The translations under genes and the position numbers were made by a program. A DNA stretch of 63,234 nucleotides, taken from Deltaproteobacteria bacterium (lineage in GTDB: Bacteria > Myxococcota_A > Polyangia > JAAYKL01). The notes beneath the pieces were generated by a model. It made no database searches. It was given only the letters and a program-made list of their open reading frames with translations, and was not told where the DNA came from. Numbering within the stretch: the stretch's first letter is position 1; each line of letters starts with the position of its first letter. Of this stretch, positions 45,001 through 56,603 are shown piece after piece. The DNA lies in the NCBI GenBank assembly GCA_030595125.1, contig JAUVDV010000025.1, positions 1 through 63,234 of the forward strand, given 5' to 3'.

Positions 45001-47307
45001 TCAGGACACCTCTGTCTCGTCCTTCTGGTCGTCGTCGCTGCCGTAGTAGTACCCGTGTTTCTTGTAGTAGTAGTGATAGTAGTGCTGTCCGTACTTCTTG
45101 TTCGTGAGGTCCAGGTCGTTGAGAACGGCGCCGAAAATCTCGGAGTCGATGTCCTGAAGTATGTTCAACGCGTGCTTGGCCGCGTCGCGTGTGGTCTGCA
45201 TACTCTTGACGATGAGCACGGTGCCGTCCACCATCTTGGAGAGAATGGCCGCATCCGTGACGACCCCCACCGGCGGCGAATCAAAGATCACCCGGTCGTA
45301 CATTTCGGTAACCTCGTTCAATACTTTTTTGAACTTATCCGTGTGGATCAACTCCGATGGGTTGGGCGGCGTGGGCCCGCAAACCAGCACGTCAAGATTG
45401 GGAACAACCGTGGAGACTATCGACTCCTCTGCGTTGGATTCACCGAGGATCATGGTCGAGAGACCCTTCTTGGGGCGCTTGATACCGAACGCCTTGTGTA
45501 CCCTGGGTCGCCTCATATCCGTATCCGCCAGGAGCACCCGTGAACCGGATTGGGCCATCACGATCGCCAGGTTGGCGGCGACGGTTGTCTTCCCCTCCTG
45601 GGGCGAAGGACTCGTCACTAGCAGTGTCTTCGCGTGGCTATCCGCTGACATAAACAGCAGGTTGGTTCTGATGGAGCGGAGGCTCTCCGCAACCTGGGAT
45701 TTGGGATGGTTGTGCACGAAAATGTCGTGGTTTATTCCCTTGTCGTTTTCCTGTGACCCCGGGTCGTTTGGAGCTTTTTTCGAATGCCGTTTTCCACGGG
45801 AGGATCCATGCCCATTGTAGCTACTGCCGTAGGATGTGGAGGTGTCCATTGCGGGCACTATTCCCAGGAAGGAAATACCCAGAGCCTCCAGATCATCCTG
45901 GGTCTTCACCGTGCGATCCGCGAGTTCCAGGAGGATGGCGAGCCCTATCCCGAGGATCAGACCGAATACAAACGCCAGCGCCAGATTGAGCTGAACACGG
46001 GGCTTTATAGGGAACTCAGGCAGAAGCGCCGGGTCCAGGATATCCACGTTGTTCACCTTGAGCAGCCTGGAGAGATCGGCCTCCTTGATACGACCGAGGA
46101 GGAACTCGTAGATCTTCTCGTTGTTGTCCAGCTCACGCGCCAGGCTGTTGTACAAACCCTCCTTGCCGACGAGCGATTGTGCCTGCCCCTTGAAATCCTC
46201 GAGGGCCTCCGCCAGGCCGGCTTCCGTGGAACGAGCGGCGCCAAGCTCTGCGTCCACTGCCCTGATGATGTTGCCGACCTCGCGCGTGATGTCCACCTTG
46301 ATCCGGGCCATCTTCGCCTTGATCTCCACGATCTTGGGGAAATTATCGCCGTACTTGGCGGACAGCTCGCCATATTCCTGGCTCAACTCCGCGTAGCTCT
46401 GTTTGAGGTTCTGTATCAACTGGTTGGAGTTGAGCGACTCCACCGGTATGGCCATGGGATCTTCCGACTTTGATACCTTGGCAATTGCGTTCTTGCGCGC
46501 CTGTATTGAGATGCGGTTTGCCCTGGCTTCTGTGAGCCTCCGCGCGACCTCTGTCATCTGGGCAGTGATGAGGTTCTGGCGATCCTCGAGAGAGATGGAC
46601 AGGATGTCGTTTTCCTTCTTGTATTTTCGAAGTTTCTCCTCGGAATCGGAGAGCTTTCCCTGGGCGTCGTCGAGCTGGTTCGATAACCAGTCCACGGCGT
46701 CGATAGTGCTTTGCAGCATGGTATCCAGGTTTTTCTTCTCGTACGATTTGGCCAGCGCGTTGGCAAAGAACACTGCTTTTTGAGGATCAGGGTGATCCAC
46801 ATGAATCATGGTGAGCCTGGAATCCTTGACCGGCTCCACCGTGATCATCCCTTGCAGAACCCCGGCTGCCTCGTCGATGCTCGCCGCCTTGAACCCGGCG
46901 CGTTCCTCCTTTGGCACTCCCAGAAAATCCGGATCTTCGTTGAGCTTGTACTTCTTGACCACCCGCGCGGATACGTCCCGACTCTCGATTATTCGATACT
47001 GTGTTTCGTAGTACTCCACGTTGGACCAGAACGAACCCGTGCCCATCTCCACAACATCCTCGACGCTCTTTCCTAGAACCTGAGGAGCCTGGGTCTCTAT
47101 CTGCAGCGTGACCGTCGCACGATAGATCTTGGTCATGCGAAGAGTGACGAACGCGGTGAGGCCCAGAACCACTACCACCGTGAGTATAATCAGCAGCCAG
47201 CGACGCCTGATGATGCGCAGGTATTCCCACAGGTCGACCCCCGGTTGTTCCGCCATGATCGTAGTCGTGGGCGCCGGTGTTGCGCTGTTCCGTTCGTTCA
47301 GGCTCAT
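45001..47307 (-). CDS. Polysaccharide co-polymerase fused to tyrosine autokinase (Wzz/BY-kinase)
   Basis: The 768-residue protein has the Wzz arrangement: cytoplasmic N-terminus (VDLWEYLRIIRRRW), transmembrane helix 1 (about 34-55), a large periplasmic coiled-coil domain, helix 2 (about 435-458) preceded by a Pro-rich segment (PALLPEFPIKPRVQ), then a BY-kinase domain with Walker A PSPQEGKTT (near 569), Walker A' LLADTDMRRPR and Walker B VIFDSPPVG. The C-terminus is a tyrosine cluster (about 738-756, HYYHYYYKKHGYYYG), the autophosphorylation site class. It controls chain length and export of a Wzy-dependent exopolysaccharide. ATG 47307 begins the conserved part; an earlier in-frame ATG at 47340 falls within the inverted repeat. 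Confidence 0.92.
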   Translation of the reverse strand: MSLNERNSATPAPTTTIMAEQPGVDLWEYLRIIRRRWLLIILTVVVVLGLTAFVTLRMTKIYRATVTLQIETQAPQVLGKSVEDVVEMGTGSFWSNVEYYETQYRIIESRDVSARVVKKYKLNEDPDFLGVPKEERAGFKAASIDEAAGVLQGMITVEPVKDSRLTMIHVDHPDPQKAVFFANALAKSYEKKNLDTMLQSTIDAVDWLSNQLDDAQGKLSDSEEKLRKYKKENDILSISLEDRQNLITAQMTEVARRLTEARANRISIQARKNAIAKVSKSEDPMAIPVESLNSNQLIQNLKQSYAELSQEYGELSAKYGDNFPKIVEIKAKMARIKVDITREVGNIIRAVDAELGAARSTEAGLAEALEDFKGQAQSLVGKEGLYNSLARELDNNEKIYEFLLGRIKEADLSRLLKVNNVDILDPALLPEFPIKPRVQLNLALAFVFGLILGIGLAILLELADRTVKTQDDLEALGISFLGIVPAMDTSTSYGSSYNGHGSSRGKRHSKKAPNDPGSQENDKGINHDIFVHNHPKSQVAESLRSIRTNLLFMSADSHAKTLLVTSPSPQEGKTTVAANLAIVMAQSGSRVLLADTDMRRPRVHKAFGIKRPKKGLSTMILGESNAEESIVSTVVPNLDVLVCGPTPPNPSELIHTDKFKKVLNEVTEMYDRVIFDSPPVGVVTDAAILSKMVDGTVLIVKSMQTTRDAAKHALNILQDIDSEIFGAVLNDLDLTNKKYGQHYYHYYYKKHGYYYGSDDDQKDETEVS

Positions 47308-47322
47308 CTGCTCACTCTTATT

Positions 47323-47405
47323 GGGGTCAAAACCCTCCACTTGACATATAGCGCCAATCCTAGTCGTTTCTCACATCTATATGTCAAGTGGAGGGTTTTG
47401 ACCCC
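47323..47405. repeat. Perfect 29-bp inverted repeat (hairpin element)
   Basis: Arms 47323-47351 and 47377-47405 are exact inverse complements (outer end GGGGTCAAAACCC, inner end GACATATAG) around a 25-base loop. It lies between the BY-kinase start and the 3' end of the O-antigen-ligase-like gene. No T-run follows, so a simple terminator is unlikely; the form recalls RAYT-type or MITE-like palindromes. The outer GGGGTCAAAA also occurs at the end of REP-like element 4 (61000-61009). Confidence 0.85.
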
Positions 47406-47431
47406 AGTCCTTTCTTTCCATATCTCAAAGT

Positions 47432-49942
47432 TCAATCAGTAAAAGTCGACTTCAATTTCAGTTTCTTCTCCAGATCGTCCAGGCGTTTTTTCCATTTTTC
47501 GTCCCCCGGCTCCAGGTCAACCATCTTTCGCAGGGCGTCCAGGGCGCTCGCGTTGTCCCCGTTTGATTGCGCCAGATCGGCGATCTTCGCCAGCAGACGT
47601 GTATCGGTCGGAGTCAGCGCAAAGGCCTGTCTATAACACGACAGCGCGGCTCGAAACCGACCGTTCGACCGCTCGAAATCCCCCTCCATGATCGCTATTG
47701 AGGCACGGGCACGAGCTGTCGTCGAGATCCCCTTCAGCTTATCGAGGATCCCCTTCGCGGCCTCTTGATCACCGCCCCTGTTATGGGCGCGTGCGAGATT
47801 CCGCAGGAGCATCGGATGATCAGGGGTCTTTTCAAGGGCGTTCGTGAGCGAGGATACTTCCTTTTCGTGATCGCCGGCCTTGTGATGAATTTCCGATTCG
47901 AGCAACGCCGCGGCCGGTCCACGATCCGCAAGCGCACCGAGCCTGTGAGCGAGCTTGAGGGCCTCGCGGATCTTGTTGCGTGCAGTCAATCTTCGCGCAT
48001 GTCTTGCGAGGGATCTGTGTCCGGGCGGACGCAAGGCGATCACCGCCAGATCGGCCGCCTGCGCCTCCTCATCCATGTTCCTTCTTGCAAACTCGTCCGC
48101 CAGCGCCGCCCACAGTAGAGCCTTGTCCTCCTTGTCGACAGCCATCTTCGCCAGTGACTCGAATCGAGCGCCGGTTCTCACGAGATATCGGGCGATGGGC
48201 CTCGCGAAACTCGGATTGTGACGGGAGGCAAGTCTGAACTCCAGCATGGCCTGGTTCACATGCCCAGCCCGCAGCAACGTACGGCCCACGTAAAGGTGCG
48301 CCGATGCCGACGACGGGTTGATTTCCAGCGCGCGTGCCAGCCACGGTAACGGGTTTCCCCGGCCGGTCTTGAACCGGTCCACTCCCGCCAGGAACGGGAG
48401 GTACCACGCTGCCGGATGACGCTCGAGCATCGGCATCAGCTCATCGTCCGTAAACCCGTCGTTCCCCGGCCTTAAAAGCGCTGCATTGAGGTTGCGCTCC
48501 TCTGTGTCCAGGTCATGCCTGTTCACATACAACACCATGACCACCGCCATGGCCAGTGAGCCTGCGGCGAGCAAATACATGAAAACCACCGGTATCTTGC
48601 GGCCTCGCCTCGTGGGAGCCCGGGTAGATCCCTTATTTTCGTGCCACGAACCCTCCAGAGCAGCGAGCAGGGCGACTGCTATCACCGTCACGCCGGGGAT
48701 CTCGATGTTGAAATCCACAAGGTTGTGAAGCCCGAAAGCCACCAGGGCGGCAAGCGCGGCCGCCTGGCGAATTAGCCGGGATGGCGCCACGAGACGGCGG
48801 GCCATCACCAGGCCAAGGCCAAGGAGCACGAACGCGCCGAAAACTGCCCCGTAATCCACCAGCAACTGGACTATGATGTTCTCGGCGTGGGTGAACGTTA
48901 CATTTGATGTCCAGTCGCTGACCAGCGGGAAACCCACCCAGAAGGCGCCGCGCCCCACTCCCGTCACCGGGAACTGCCCGACCAGCGGGAGCCCCTCGGA
49001 GAGCATCTCGATCTTGTGGTGATCGCCGGTCATGAACTCGCCGACGATCGCATCGTGGGCCACGAAAAGGCCCAGCCCGAGAGAAAGAGCCAGCCCGAGA
49101 GGGAGCCAGGCGAGCTGTCTTCGCGGTTCTCCGTCGTCCTTCCTGGCGAACGCTTTTTGCACTAACCGAAGGACAATAAAGACGCACTGCCCGGCAATGA
49201 AAGCGGCTATTCCCCCCCGTGACAGGGTGAGCAAAACGGATCCGCCGATCAGGGCGGCGATCCCGGTCAGGAGGATGCGACGACTCAGCTCGCGGGCCGA
49301 TATCGCCATTCCTATTGCCACCGCCGCCGCGAGGCTCAGGGCTGCGGCCATGTGATTCTCGTTGAGTAGCGGGGCGCTCACCCTCTCGTGGCCGGCGTGC
49401 GCGTGAATCGGCTGGTAAAACCCGTAGATCTCCTTCAGCAGGAGGATCTTGTGAGCCAGCAACACGAACGAGGCCAGGGCGCCGGCCAGTACGACCAGAT
49501 TGAGCACGTCCTCGAGCCCCTTTCGCCTGGTCCACAGTATGCAGGTCCAGTACACGGCCAGGTACAGGAGCAGCTTGCCCAGCTCGACCAGAGTCATGGT
49601 CACATCCAGGGTGAGGGGCATGAATGACGGTTTCACACCGCCCAGGGGAATGAGTGCCCCCACTCGGACCTCAAAGGCCGATGGGGAAATCAACTCAACT
49701 ATCCCTGAGGGGAGCGGCAACAGCTGAAATGCAGTGAACAGGACCATTGCGAGCAGGATCGCGCCGGGCAGATCAAGTCTGGCGAGGGACCTGCCTTTCC
49801 GATCGACAGCCAGGAGAAAGAGGAGTGCCGCAGCCAGAACCAGGTAGACGCCCAGCACGAACGAATGCACCACTCCCAGGGCGAGACACGGAGTCACCAC
49901 TACCAGGGCCATGAGACCCTTCACCATCGATTCACGATTCAA
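47432..49942 (-). CDS. O-antigen-ligase-like (Wzy_C) membrane protein with TPR domain
   Basis: The 836-residue protein has about twelve transmembrane helices in residues 1-460, including the conserved ligase/polymerase region (RVSAPLLNENHMAAALSLAA, SVLLTLSRGGIAAFIAG and the large loop with VTGVGRGAFWVGFP). The C-terminal 350 residues are TPR-like helical repeats in the periplasm. Wzy_C proteins polymerise or ligate surface glycans; with the adjacent Wzz/BY-kinase gene it forms an exopolysaccharide unit. TTG 49942 has GGAGG eight bases upstream; ATG 49927 is the alternative. It is first in its operon, with the BY-kinase gene downstream of the hairpin element. Confidence 0.85.
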   Translation of the reverse strand: MNRESMVKGLMALVVVTPCLALGVVHSFVLGVYLVLAAALLFLLAVDRKGRSLARLDLPGAILLAMVLFTAFQLLPLPSGIVELISPSAFEVRVGALIPLGGVKPSFMPLTLDVTMTLVELGKLLLYLAVYWTCILWTRRKGLEDVLNLVVLAGALASFVLLAHKILLLKEIYGFYQPIHAHAGHERVSAPLLNENHMAAALSLAAAVAIGMAISARELSRRILLTGIAALIGGSVLLTLSRGGIAAFIAGQCVFIVLRLVQKAFARKDDGEPRRQLAWLPLGLALSLGLGLFVAHDAIVGEFMTGDHHKIEMLSEGLPLVGQFPVTGVGRGAFWVGFPLVSDWTSNVTFTHAENIIVQLLVDYGAVFGAFVLLGLGLVMARRLVAPSRLIRQAAALAALVAFGLHNLVDFNIEIPGVTVIAVALLAALEGSWHENKGSTRAPTRRGRKIPVVFMYLLAAGSLAMAVVMVLYVNRHDLDTEERNLNAALLRPGNDGFTDDELMPMLERHPAAWYLPFLAGVDRFKTGRGNPLPWLARALEINPSSASAHLYVGRTLLRAGHVNQAMLEFRLASRHNPSFARPIARYLVRTGARFESLAKMAVDKEDKALLWAALADEFARRNMDEEAQAADLAVIALRPPGHRSLARHARRLTARNKIREALKLAHRLGALADRGPAAALLESEIHHKAGDHEKEVSSLTNALEKTPDHPMLLRNLARAHNRGGDQEAAKGILDKLKGISTTARARASIAIMEGDFERSNGRFRAALSCYRQAFALTPTDTRLLAKIADLAQSNGDNASALDALRKMVDLEPGDEKWKKRLDDLEKKLKLKSTFTD

Positions 49943-50138
49943 CAGGCGTTCTCCTCCCTCGGCCTGATAAGTTACCAGAGCACCCCCGATCGATCATTTT
50001 TCCCAAGTAAGGATAAACATTACGACGAACATTAATACTTTATGTGGAGCTTCTTCAATTGTCCGCGCAAGTTTCTTAACCGATCTTTTCCTGATCGCTG
50101 ATAATATATTCTCAACGGCAAAACGAAAGGGTGAAGCG

Positions 50139-51518
50139 ATGAAGTACTTGCTTATAGCGGTGCTTTCAACCGTGCTGGTTTCCGACGGGTGCTCGAACGA
50201 TACGCGGGGCGTCGTCGACAGCGGGACCACCGACACGGATGCCGACACGGATGCCGACACCGATACCGACACGGATACCGATTGCCCTAACGGAGAGTAC
50301 AACGGCGATTTGAAAATCAGCGAACAACCGGGTGTTGCAACCCTCGCGGGATACACCTCGATCTCGGGAACACTTAGAATCAACTGCCCTTCGTGCACCG
50401 ACTTGAGCGAATTGATTTGCCTCACCTCGGTGGGTGAGAACTTGAATATTTGGAACGGCACCGCCCTCACCGACCTGGACGGCCTTGGCGCCGTAGCCTC
50501 GGTTGGCGGGGGCTTGGATATCGCGCACAACACTGTCCTCACAAACCTCAATGGTCTGAGTTCCCTCACCTCGGTGGGTGGGGAGTTGTCGATTTGGGGC
50601 AACGCCGTCCTCACTAACTTGGACGGCTTGAGCGCCCTCACCTCGGTGGGTGAGAACTTGAATATCGAATTGAACGCCGCCCTGACGAGCCTGGAAGGAA
50701 TAAGCGCCCTCACCTCGGTGGGCAGATCCTTGCATATCTCCTATAATGGTGCCCTCACCAACTTGGACGGCCTGACCACCCTCACCTCGGTGGGCATGAG
50801 CTTGCATATCAATTCCAACAACGCACTCACCAACCTGGACGGTCTGAGCGGCATCACATCGGTGGGGGAGAACTTGTATATCCACGAGAACGCTACCCTC
50901 ACAAACCTGGATGGACTTAACGCAATCACTTTGGTGGGCGGAAACTTGGAGATTACCTGCAACGACGCCCTGACGGATTTAACCAGCCTTGGCGGCCTCA
51001 CCTCGGTTGGCGGGGACTTGTCAATCTACAAGAACGCCGCCCTCACCAACCTTGACGGTCTGAGCGGCATCACATCGGTGGGGGAATACTTGTATATCCG
51101 CGAGAATGCTACCCTTATTAACCTGGACGGGCTGATCGGCATCACATCAGTGGGGGAGTACCTGCACATTCGCGAGAACGCTGCCCTTACAAACCTGGAC
51201 GGACTGAGTGCCCTCATCTCGGTAGGAGAGTATTTGGCGATCCACGACAACGCCGTCCTCACTAACTTGGACGGCTTGAACGCTCTCACCTCGGTGGGTG
51301 ATGACTTGTACATCACCTGGAACGTCGCCCTCACCAACCTGGACGGACTGAGCAACATCACCTCGATGAGTGATGATTTTTGGATCTACTGCAACAACGC
51401 CCTGCCCGACTGCGAGACGTGCGATCTTCTGGACCAACTCACCAGTGCACCCACTGCGATAGATGTCCATGACAACCTCGACGACTCTTGCACGCCCGTT
51501 CCGGCTAGTTGTCCGTAG
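50139..51518 (+). CDS. Surface lipoprotein with Asp-Thr linker and thirteen L-type repeats
   Basis: The 459-residue product has a lipoprotein-type signal (cysteine 18, preceded by VSDG), a short Thr-Asp-Ala linker (about 29-48), the Cys head shared with 487 and 44165 (CPNGEYNGDL, LAGYTSISG, CPSCTDLSEL), thirteen 24-residue repeats (NAVLTNLDGLSALTSVGENL) and the tail CETCDLLDQLTSAPTAIDVH with SCTPVPASCP. It is the longest repeat array of the family in this window. AAAGGGTGA precedes the ATG. The 196-base gap upstream has an A/T-rich stretch (GATAATATATTC, 50099-50110) that could be a -10, with no sure -35. It is probably monocistronic. Confidence 0.83.
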   Translation: MKYLLIAVLSTVLVSDGCSNDTRGVVDSGTTDTDADTDADTDTDTDTDCPNGEYNGDLKISEQPGVATLAGYTSISGTLRINCPSCTDLSELICLTSVGENLNIWNGTALTDLDGLGAVASVGGGLDIAHNTVLTNLNGLSSLTSVGGELSIWGNAVLTNLDGLSALTSVGENLNIELNAALTSLEGISALTSVGRSLHISYNGALTNLDGLTTLTSVGMSLHINSNNALTNLDGLSGITSVGENLYIHENATLTNLDGLNAITLVGGNLEITCNDALTDLTSLGGLTSVGGDLSIYKNAALTNLDGLSGITSVGEYLYIRENATLINLDGLIGITSVGEYLHIRENAALTNLDGLSALISVGEYLAIHDNAVLTNLDGLNALTSVGDDLYITWNVALTNLDGLSNITSMSDDFWIYCNNALPDCETCDLLDQLTSAPTAIDVHDNLDDSCTPVPASCP

Positions 51519-51575
51519 TGGATATTTGCCGAGTCCTGGTTTTACGAGGTCCGCCATAACCCGGATCGTCCATAC

Positions 51576-52520
51576 CTACCTGATTATGTACCACCTGGCG
51601 TCGGGGGTTATATCGAAATGGAAATGATTATGGTGGTCTTTGTTGGAGTTCGGCGTGAGCATCACGTTGAATGTTTTGGCATCGTGGAGCGCACAGGCGA
51701 AGTCCTTGAGGAAACGCCCGGCGGAAGTTTTGGGTTCGTCCTTGCAGGGAGGTTTCTTGGAGTGACGCTCGTAGGCCTCGAGCAAATCGATGGTCTCGCC
51801 GTCCTCCATGACGAACCAGCGGATATCGATTGCCAGTGCGCGCCGATGCTGACTCATCTTGCCCTTTTTGGCTTTCTTGTACGCCTTCTTCGCCGCCCTG
51901 CACGCTCGCCCCTTTTTGCCCCGGGCACACGGACCGTCGGGAACCTTGATCGGCCTGTAGGTTGAATAGAAAAGAACCTCTACGACTCCGTGACGTTTGG
52001 CCTCACGAGCCAGATTGACAAGGGCCAGCGCGAGCCGGCAATCCATCACCGCGTTCACCTGTTGCGACCGGGGCCATCTGGGGCGGATCTCCACACCTTC
52101 TATTGGCCCGTCGAGAAGCACAGGAGCGTTGACGAACGGCGTGTCGAAATCGGGTTTTCTCGTCTTCACCCCAAACCGGGCAAGGGCGTCCATGCACTGC
52201 TCGTCGGTCTGTTTCCAGTTCTCGAAAGCCGCGGGCACCGACTCCAGCCGATCCGGTTGATCCGGCTGTACCACCTCCACCACGGCCTCCTCCACGGGCG
52301 GCGTCGGCGACTGCGCGATCCCCCCGTCCGGCTCCAATTCCAGCCCGGAGATGAACGCCGCTATGACATCCGGATCCTCGTGGACGACTTCCTCCTCATC
52401 GAGATCCTGTGGCTCATGCTCGGGTTCGGCGCCGCTCGCGCCTCCGGAGCCCGCCCCCATTCGCGGCATCAGCCCAGTGCAGCCAGCCAGCAACAACACA
52501 CCTATGGTAAACCGGTACAT
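51576..52520 (-). CDS. Lipoprotein of the extensin-like / LAS metallopeptidase family
   Basis: The 314-residue product has a model lipobox (LLAGC, cysteine 14), an acidic Pro-rich linker (about 25-105) and a C-terminal domain of about 190 residues. The domain shows the LAS/M15-type zinc pattern: SQHRRALAIDIRW near 224 and DHHNHFHFD near 297-303, plus CRLALALVNLAREAKRHGV. It is most like the extensin-like C-terminal family, whose members are thought to be D,D- or L,D-type cell-wall peptidases. It would cut peptide bridges in the periplasm. It is last in the operon from 57994, six bases after the preceding lipoprotein stop. Confidence 0.75.
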   Translation of the reverse strand: MYRFTIGVLLLAGCTGLMPRMGAGSGGASGAEPEHEPQDLDEEEVVHEDPDVIAAFISGLELEPDGGIAQSPTPPVEEAVVEVVQPDQPDRLESVPAAFENWKQTDEQCMDALARFGVKTRKPDFDTPFVNAPVLLDGPIEGVEIRPRWPRSQQVNAVMDCRLALALVNLAREAKRHGVVEVLFYSTYRPIKVPDGPCARGKKGRACRAAKKAYKKAKKGKMSQHRRALAIDIRWFVMEDGETIDLLEAYERHSKKPPCKDEPKTSAGRFLKDFACALHDAKTFNVMLTPNSNKDHHNHFHFDITPDARWYIIR

Positions 52521-52526
52521 GTGGGT

Positions 52527-54221
52527 TCAGGGCGCCAGAAGTGTCGTGAAATGTCCCAACGAATCGGCGGTCGACCTTCCCACCGCGTAGGCCCGACCTT
52601 CGATCACCCGATACCACTCAATTATCGAGCCACCCACATCGATGGGGTTAGCCTGATCGCTCGAGGGCGTGATGGTGCCTTTTGCGACAAATGGGATTGG
52701 CAGCTCGACGGACGTGGTCCCGTTTCCCGATATCTCGATCACTTCTGTTCCCCAGGCAAAGCCGCTCTCCACCGGCGCCTCTGCGGCAACGTGGTAGTCG
52801 GCATCGTCGAGCCACATGGAAAAACTCCCGTCTAATCCGGTGGACGACGTACCCGGCCTGACGGTCTGCGGAACATCTCCCACAGCTTCGGCGGTAAGGG
52901 TGCTGACCGGAACGCTCTTGCCGTTTGCCACAACGGTGCCTTCGAGAAGCGGACGCCATGAGAGGGTGAAGACCTGTTCTTCCTCTTGCGATGCTTCCGA
53001 GATCGCGATGGGCTCGTCGGTAGTGTACGCCGTGTAGTCCGTGGCCGTTGATGCCGTGATCAACGCGGGTATGATGGTAACCTTGTAGTCGCCTGGATAG
53101 AGGTTGATCCCTGTAACACCCTCTATCTCCTCGAGCGCTCCGCTCTCGTTTGTGGTGACCCATTTTTCAATGCGCCCACCGCCCACATCGTTGGACTCGA
53201 AAAGGACGAAACACCCGGGCGCAGGATCCTGGAAGAACATGCCGTCGGGGGTTTTCACCGGCTTGTTCACCTTCGCATGGTACTGGACCGGGACCCCAAG
53301 CGGATCGAGGGAGAGAGCCGGGTCTCCTGTGAGATCCAGAACATTGTCAACAGCGGACGCCATGGAGAAACCGTCGATAACGAATTCGGGATGATGCGGC
53401 TCGAAAGGCCGCGAGATCCTCAACGAGAAATCTTCAGTCCCCGAAGCGATCTTGATGTCAAACTTGCCGCATTCATCGAAACCTTCGACGTTGTCGCACA
53501 CGGTTGTGCTCGCGGTGGATACGATACGCCCGTTCGTGGGATCCACGGCTACCACGTCGAGCCCGTTCATCGGAAGCCCGCCTTGCAACACCACGCCCTC
53601 CACTGAACCAGTGCCCACAGGAACGATCAAGTCCATGGGATCGTCGTTTGAATCGTAGAGAAGACCCGATGAATCGATGACCATTTCATCTATGTAGAGG
53701 ACAGGAAAGTCCATGGCCTGGAGCGGCTCGGGTATGACCATGACCCGGTACTTCCCGGGCAGCATTTCCAGATCGAAACTCATGCTGTTGTGAGCCTCGT
53801 AAACGGTTATTCGCGCGGAACGCCCCGGCAACTGGTTGCCCGTATCGGTGAATATCACCCTGGCTTCCAGGGCCGAGGTGTGCTCCTCGTCTGTCCTCGC
53901 CATTGTCATGGCGTTGACGGTCACCGGAACCCTTATCTCCAGTGGAACGTCGATGTTGCCGCTCGCGTTAAGCGTTACGTCGAATGTCTGTGGAGGGGCC
54001 CCGGTGGACGGATCGGGAATGACTTTCACGACCAGATCGCCGCCGGGTGGTGCGATGGAGCAGAGACCGAGCTGGGGGTGACAGGTACCTTGTGGGCAAT
54101 CCTGATCTTCGTCGCAGGAGTTGACCGGCCCGTCATAGCTCCAGCCTGCGTAATTGTCGGTCATCTCGGCGCAGGAAGCGATAAAAACGGAAAGGACACA
54201 AAAAATAATCAACCGGATCAT
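52527..54221 (-). CDS. Large lipoprotein with repeated beta-sandwich modules
   Basis: The 564-residue product starts at ATG 54221 with lipobox IASC (cysteine 17), followed by a small Cys module (CDEDQDCPQGTCHPQLGLC, about 35-53). The rest consists of several Ig-like or prealbumin-like sandwiches (RVPVTVNAMTMARTD, TGSVEGVVLQGGLPMNGLDV, EGTVVANGKSVPVSTLTAEA), i.e. carboxypeptidase-regulatory-like repeats usual in surface scaffolds. The start overlaps the stop of the small lipoprotein upstream (TGATG), so the two are coupled. No catalytic site is seen. It shares the operon with a LAS peptidase and an FHA activator. Confidence 0.78.
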   Translation of the reverse strand: MIRLIIFCVLSVFIASCAEMTDNYAGWSYDGPVNSCDEDQDCPQGTCHPQLGLCSIAPPGGDLVVKVIPDPSTGAPPQTFDVTLNASGNIDVPLEIRVPVTVNAMTMARTDEEHTSALEARVIFTDTGNQLPGRSARITVYEAHNSMSFDLEMLPGKYRVMVIPEPLQAMDFPVLYIDEMVIDSSGLLYDSNDDPMDLIVPVGTGSVEGVVLQGGLPMNGLDVVAVDPTNGRIVSTASTTVCDNVEGFDECGKFDIKIASGTEDFSLRISRPFEPHHPEFVIDGFSMASAVDNVLDLTGDPALSLDPLGVPVQYHAKVNKPVKTPDGMFFQDPAPGCFVLFESNDVGGGRIEKWVTTNESGALEEIEGVTGINLYPGDYKVTIIPALITASTATDYTAYTTDEPIAISEASQEEEQVFTLSWRPLLEGTVVANGKSVPVSTLTAEAVGDVPQTVRPGTSSTGLDGSFSMWLDDADYHVAAEAPVESGFAWGTEVIEISGNGTTSVELPIPFVAKGTITPSSDQANPIDVGGSIIEWYRVIEGRAYAVGRSTADSLGHFTTLLAP

Positions 54222-54757
54222 CACTGGACACTCTGTGTATCGCAAGAAATAGCAGGAAGGAGCTCAAGGGCCCAGAAAACCTCCGCCGTCCTGGCGTCGT
54301 CCGGCAGCTCCTGCTGTATGAAACGCCGATCGGACACGATGATCTTGGTGAGCATCACGTCCCCCTCGTTGACACCACCGAGGTATGTCAGGTCCAGATC
54401 GCACGTGACAGTCATCTGCAACCCGGTCTTGTGAGTTTCGTCCACCTCTTCTATGCCGGACAGCTCCGCCACGCCGCAGTTGCCTCCCTCAATCTTCCCG
54501 ATGGGCTTGTAGGGGTCCGGCCAGAGGTAGATCTTGGCGTCGTAGGTGGCCACGTCCTCCTCATCAGGATCCCAGACCTTCAGTGTGAAAGTTCGATGCT
54601 CCTTGCAGACCAGCTCGATCTCATCGTTCGCCGGAGACAGGAATAACACCTGCATGGGGTAATTGACCTTGTCCTCGAACTCGATAGTGTCCGTCACCAT
54701 GCACCCGGCCACGACAATCAGGACCAGGACGAGGGATGCTGATGCCTTGATGGACAC
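54221..54757 (-). CDS. Small lipoprotein of the activator operon
   Basis: The 178-residue product starts at GTG 54757 with GAGGT five bases upstream; the frame is open further up, but only this start gives the lipoprotein signal (SIKASASLVLVLIVVAGC, cysteine 19). The mature part is beta-rich (MQVLFLSPANDEIELVC, FTLKVWDPDEEDVATYDAKI) with further Cys residues (GGNCGVAEL, TVTCDLDLTY, ISCDTQS), plausibly one Ig-like domain. It lies 7 bases after the FHA-GAF activator stop and overlaps the next lipoprotein start, so it is expressed with both. The role is unknown. Confidence 0.7.
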   Translation of the reverse strand: MSIKASASLVLVLIVVAGCMVTDTIEFEDKVNYPMQVLFLSPANDEIELVCKEHRTFTLKVWDPDEEDVATYDAKIYLWPDPYKPIGKIEGGNCGVAELSGIEEVDETHKTGLQMTVTCDLDLTYLGGVNEGDVMLTKIIVSDRRFIQQELPDDARTAEVFWALELLPAISCDTQSVQ

Positions 54758-54764
54758 GTTTACC

Positions 54765-56546
<1,782 letters not shown>

Positions 56547-56603
56547 GGGTTGCTGCTTTTCTTTTTATTATTGGCCAAGTACAGCCAATACCCGCAACGT
56601 GGG

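Noticed and set aside
44120-45030. Direct repeat around the lipoprotein at 44165, as at the two cassettes
   Set aside because: Neither the spoVR nor the BY-kinase gene end recurs on the other side.
49943-51600. Repeat of the LAS-peptidase 3' end before the lipoprotein at 50139
   Set aside because: Only a gapped match of about 12 bases (CCTGAT...TACCA) is seen, which is within chance.
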